Part shown: positions 62,479 to 64,000 of the stretch, piece after piece
Position numbering within the stretch: position 1 is the stretch's first letter
How the letters are laid out: each line of letters starts with the position of its first letter
DNA from: Actinomadura luzonensis
GTDB lineage: Bacteria; Actinomycetota; Actinomycetes; Streptosporangiales; Streptosporangiaceae
Length of the DNA: 64,000 nucleotides
Direction of reading: 5' to 3'
Assembly (NCBI RefSeq): GCF_022664455.2
Contig: NZ_JAKRKC020000003.1
Span: 248,001-312,000 of the forward strand
Program-made: the position numbers and the translations under genes
Notes under the pieces: model-generated
The model's input: the letters and a program-made list of their open reading frames with translations, nothing else
What the model was told of the DNA's origin: nothing
Databases searched by the model: none

Positions 62479-64000
62479 CTACTGGACGATCGGCAGCACC
62501 CGCCGCACGCTCCCGCACACGCCGTCGCTGGCCGCCGAGGCCGCCAGCCGCTCGGCCGAGGGCACGCCGTACCCGGTGGTGCGCTGCCGCACCGGCCGCC
62601 CGGTGACCTCGGCCATCGCCCGCAGCTCGCTGATCGTCTTGTACGAGCCGTTCTCCGAGCCCGCCATGCGGCTGATGGTCTCCTCCATGAGCGTGCCGCC
62701 GAGGTCGTTCACGCCGCCCTGGAGCACCTGCCGGCACAGGTCGTCCTGGAGCTTGACCCACGAGCACTGGATGTTGCCGATCGCGCCGTGCAGCAGGATC
62801 CTGGCCAGGGCGTGCACGGCGCGGTTCTCGCGCGCGGTGGGCCCGGGGCGGGCGATGCCGGCCAGGTAGATCGGGGCGCTGGTGTGCACGAACGGCAGCA
62901 GCACGAACTCCGAGAACCCGCCGGTCTCCTCCTGCAGCCGCCTGATCAGCTTGATGTGCCGCACCCAGTGGAGGTGGTCGTCCACGTGCCCGTACATCAT
63001 CGTGGACGTCGTCGGGATGCCGACCCGGTGGGCGGTGGTGATCACCTCGATCCACTCCTTGGTCGGCAGCTTGCCCTTGGTGAGCACCCAGCGCACGTCG
63101 TCGTCGAGGATCTCGGCCGCCGTGCCGGGCAGCGAGTCGACCCCGGCCTCCTTGGCGGCCTCCAGCCACGCGCGGATCGACAGGTTCGTCCGGCTCGCGC
63201 CGTTGATGACCTCCATCGGGGAGAAGGCGTGCACGTGCATGTCCGGCGTGCGCTCCTTGACCGCCTTCGCGATGTCGAAGTACGCGGCGCCCGGCAGGTC
63301 GGGGTGGATGCCGCCCTGCATGCACACCTCGGTCGCGCCGGCCTCCCACGCCTCCTGCGCCCGGTCGGCCACCTGCTCCAGGCTCAGCGTGTACGCGTCG
63401 GCGTCCGTGCGGCGCTGCGCGAACGCGCAGAACCGGCAGCCGGTGTAGCAGACGTTGGTGAAGTTGATGTTCCGGTTGACCACGTACGTCACGTCGTCGC
63501 CGGCCGCCTGCCGCCGCAGGTCGTCGGCGATGGCGGCCAGCTCCTCCAGGGCCTCGCCGTCCGCGCCGAGCAGCGTCACGGCCTCGTCGTCGGTGAGCCC
63601 GGCCGGGTCGCTCGCGGCCCGGCGCAGCGCCTGCCGGAGGTCGCCCGGCGTCGTCGGGACGGCCGCGCCGAGGCGGTCCTTCAGCGCCTCCCAGTCGCCG
63701 TAGACGTGGTCGAAGTCCTCCCGCCGGTCGTGCGTGCGCCCGTCGGTGTCCACCTCGACGTGCAGGTCCACGCGGCCGGCCGGGACGAAGCCGCCGTCGG
63801 GCTCCTGCCACGGGCGGCCCTCCGGCACGGCGTCCTCGCGGGCCAGCCCGGTCGCCGGGTCGGCGAGCGCGGCCACGTGCGCGGACAGGCGCGGGTCCAG
63901 CCAGGGCTCGCCGGCCAGCACGTACTCGGGGTAGATGGTCAGCCGCTCGCGCAGCGCGAACCCGGCGGCGGCGGTGCGGGCGGCCAGGTCGTCGATCTGC
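62479..64000 (-). CDS. fbiC: FbiC, bifunctional Fo synthase (5' part beyond the window)
   Basis: Radical SAM enzyme that builds the deazaflavin chromophore Fo from tyrosine and a pyrimidine; 507 residues are visible, open to base 64000. Only the end of the CofG half is present (RTAAAGFALRERLTIYPEYV, then LAGEPWLDPRLSAHVAALAD). The CofH half begins after a linker and has the cluster motif NVCYTGCRFCAFAQRR (CxxxCxxC), MQGGIHPDLPG, EVINGASRTNLSIRAWLEAA and SWVKLQDDLCRQVLQGGVND. It ends in LPIVQ at 62479. An in-frame GTG at 63921 is internal, not the start. It completes the F420 set with fbiA and fbiB. Confidence 0.95.
   Translation of the reverse strand, partial: QIDDLAARTAAAGFALRERLTIYPEYVLAGEPWLDPRLSAHVAALADPATGLAREDAVPEGRPWQEPDGGFVPAGRVDLHVEVDTDGRTHDRREDFDHVYGDWEALKDRLGAAVPTTPGDLRQALRRAASDPAGLTDDEAVTLLGADGEALEELAAIADDLRRQAAGDDVTYVVNRNINFTNVCYTGCRFCAFAQRRTDADAYTLSLEQVADRAQEAWEAGATEVCMQGGIHPDLPGAAYFDIAKAVKERTPDMHVHAFSPMEVINGASRTNLSIRAWLEAAKEAGVDSLPGTAAEILDDDVRWVLTKGKLPTKEWIEVITTAHRVGIPTTSTMMYGHVDDHLHWVRHIKLIRRLQEETGGFSEFVLLPFVHTSAPIYLAGIARPGPTARENRAVHALARILLHGAIGNIQCSWVKLQDDLCRQVLQGGVNDLGGTLMEETISRMAGSENGSYKTISELRAMAEVTGRPVRQRTTGYGVPSAERLAASAASDGVCGSVRRVLPIVQ

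Overview
The window is chromosomal DNA from a very GC-rich actinobacterium. Many genes start with GTG, neighbouring genes overlap by ATGA or GTGA, and several promoters look leaderless. The gene order (secA, an orphan NarL-type regulator, hpf, comF, lpqB-mtrB-mtrA, then a MoxR/DUF58 operon; later manB, DUF3499, an Rv3259-like protein, whiB, fbiA-fbiB) matches the conserved core of Streptomyces and Mycobacterium. Separate EIIB and EIIC genes for the N-acetylglucosamine PTS, a DasR-type regulator, WhiB and a chitin-type LPMO point to a filamentous, sporulating chitin user. A Streptosporangiales member such as Nonomuraea is my best guess (inference). I see no mobile element, CRISPR array, rRNA or tRNA.

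Layout. 1-4305: a truncated histidine kinase, divergent from an ABC-2 exporter (ATPase plus two permeases, one with a lectin-like extracellular insert). 4387-5181: an ATP synthase subunit a gene with no other atp gene beside it. 5178-6485: a secreted GH3 lipoprotein. 6507-14037: a PTS island with ptsI, ptsH, crr, EIIB and a SIS sugar-phosphate enzyme on the minus strand, and a DasR-like regulator and two EIIC permeases on the plus strand. Three intergenic sites resemble the DasR operator (dre). 14208-18650: Rv3235-like protein, secA, a small membrane protein and a GNAT enzyme. 18813-23030: YcaQ-like glycosylase, response regulator, hpf, comF.

23396-35377: the lpqB-mtrB-mtrA operon faces a six-gene plus-strand envelope operon (GPDP-like membrane protein, DUF4129, DUF4350, MoxR, DUF58, then RDD). 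Between DUF58 and RDD a SpoIIM-family gene lies on the opposite strand, and its 3' end is frameshifted by a 26-bp tandem duplication. 35433-39049: two LVIVD-repeat secreted proteins and a DUF305 lipoprotein. 39102-41764: two adjacent adenosylhomocysteinases, one bacterial-type and one shorter archaeal-like. 41869-46072: MerR regulator, esterase, LysX/MprF-like transferase, CDF transporter.

46123-54689: a sugar-phosphate block (PGI/PMI, Trm112-like, manB), DUF3499, a metallopeptidase-fold protein lacking HExxH, DUF1905, DUF5719, a large membrane GT2 and whiB. 55008-57077: a membrane protein with a long Pro/Gln-rich tail. 57247-64000: F420 biosynthesis (fbiA, fbiB and, at the window edge, fbiC), with an AA10 LPMO and a solute-binding/vWA protein in between.

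How it fits together. The PTS island imports and phosphorylates amino sugars under DasR control, and the LPMO and GH3 enzyme could release such sugars from chitin or peptidoglycan. MtrAB-LpqB and the MoxR operon are envelope functions. WhiB, HPF and MtrA tie the region to development and dormancy. These links come from family knowledge and gene order, not from experiments on this sequence.
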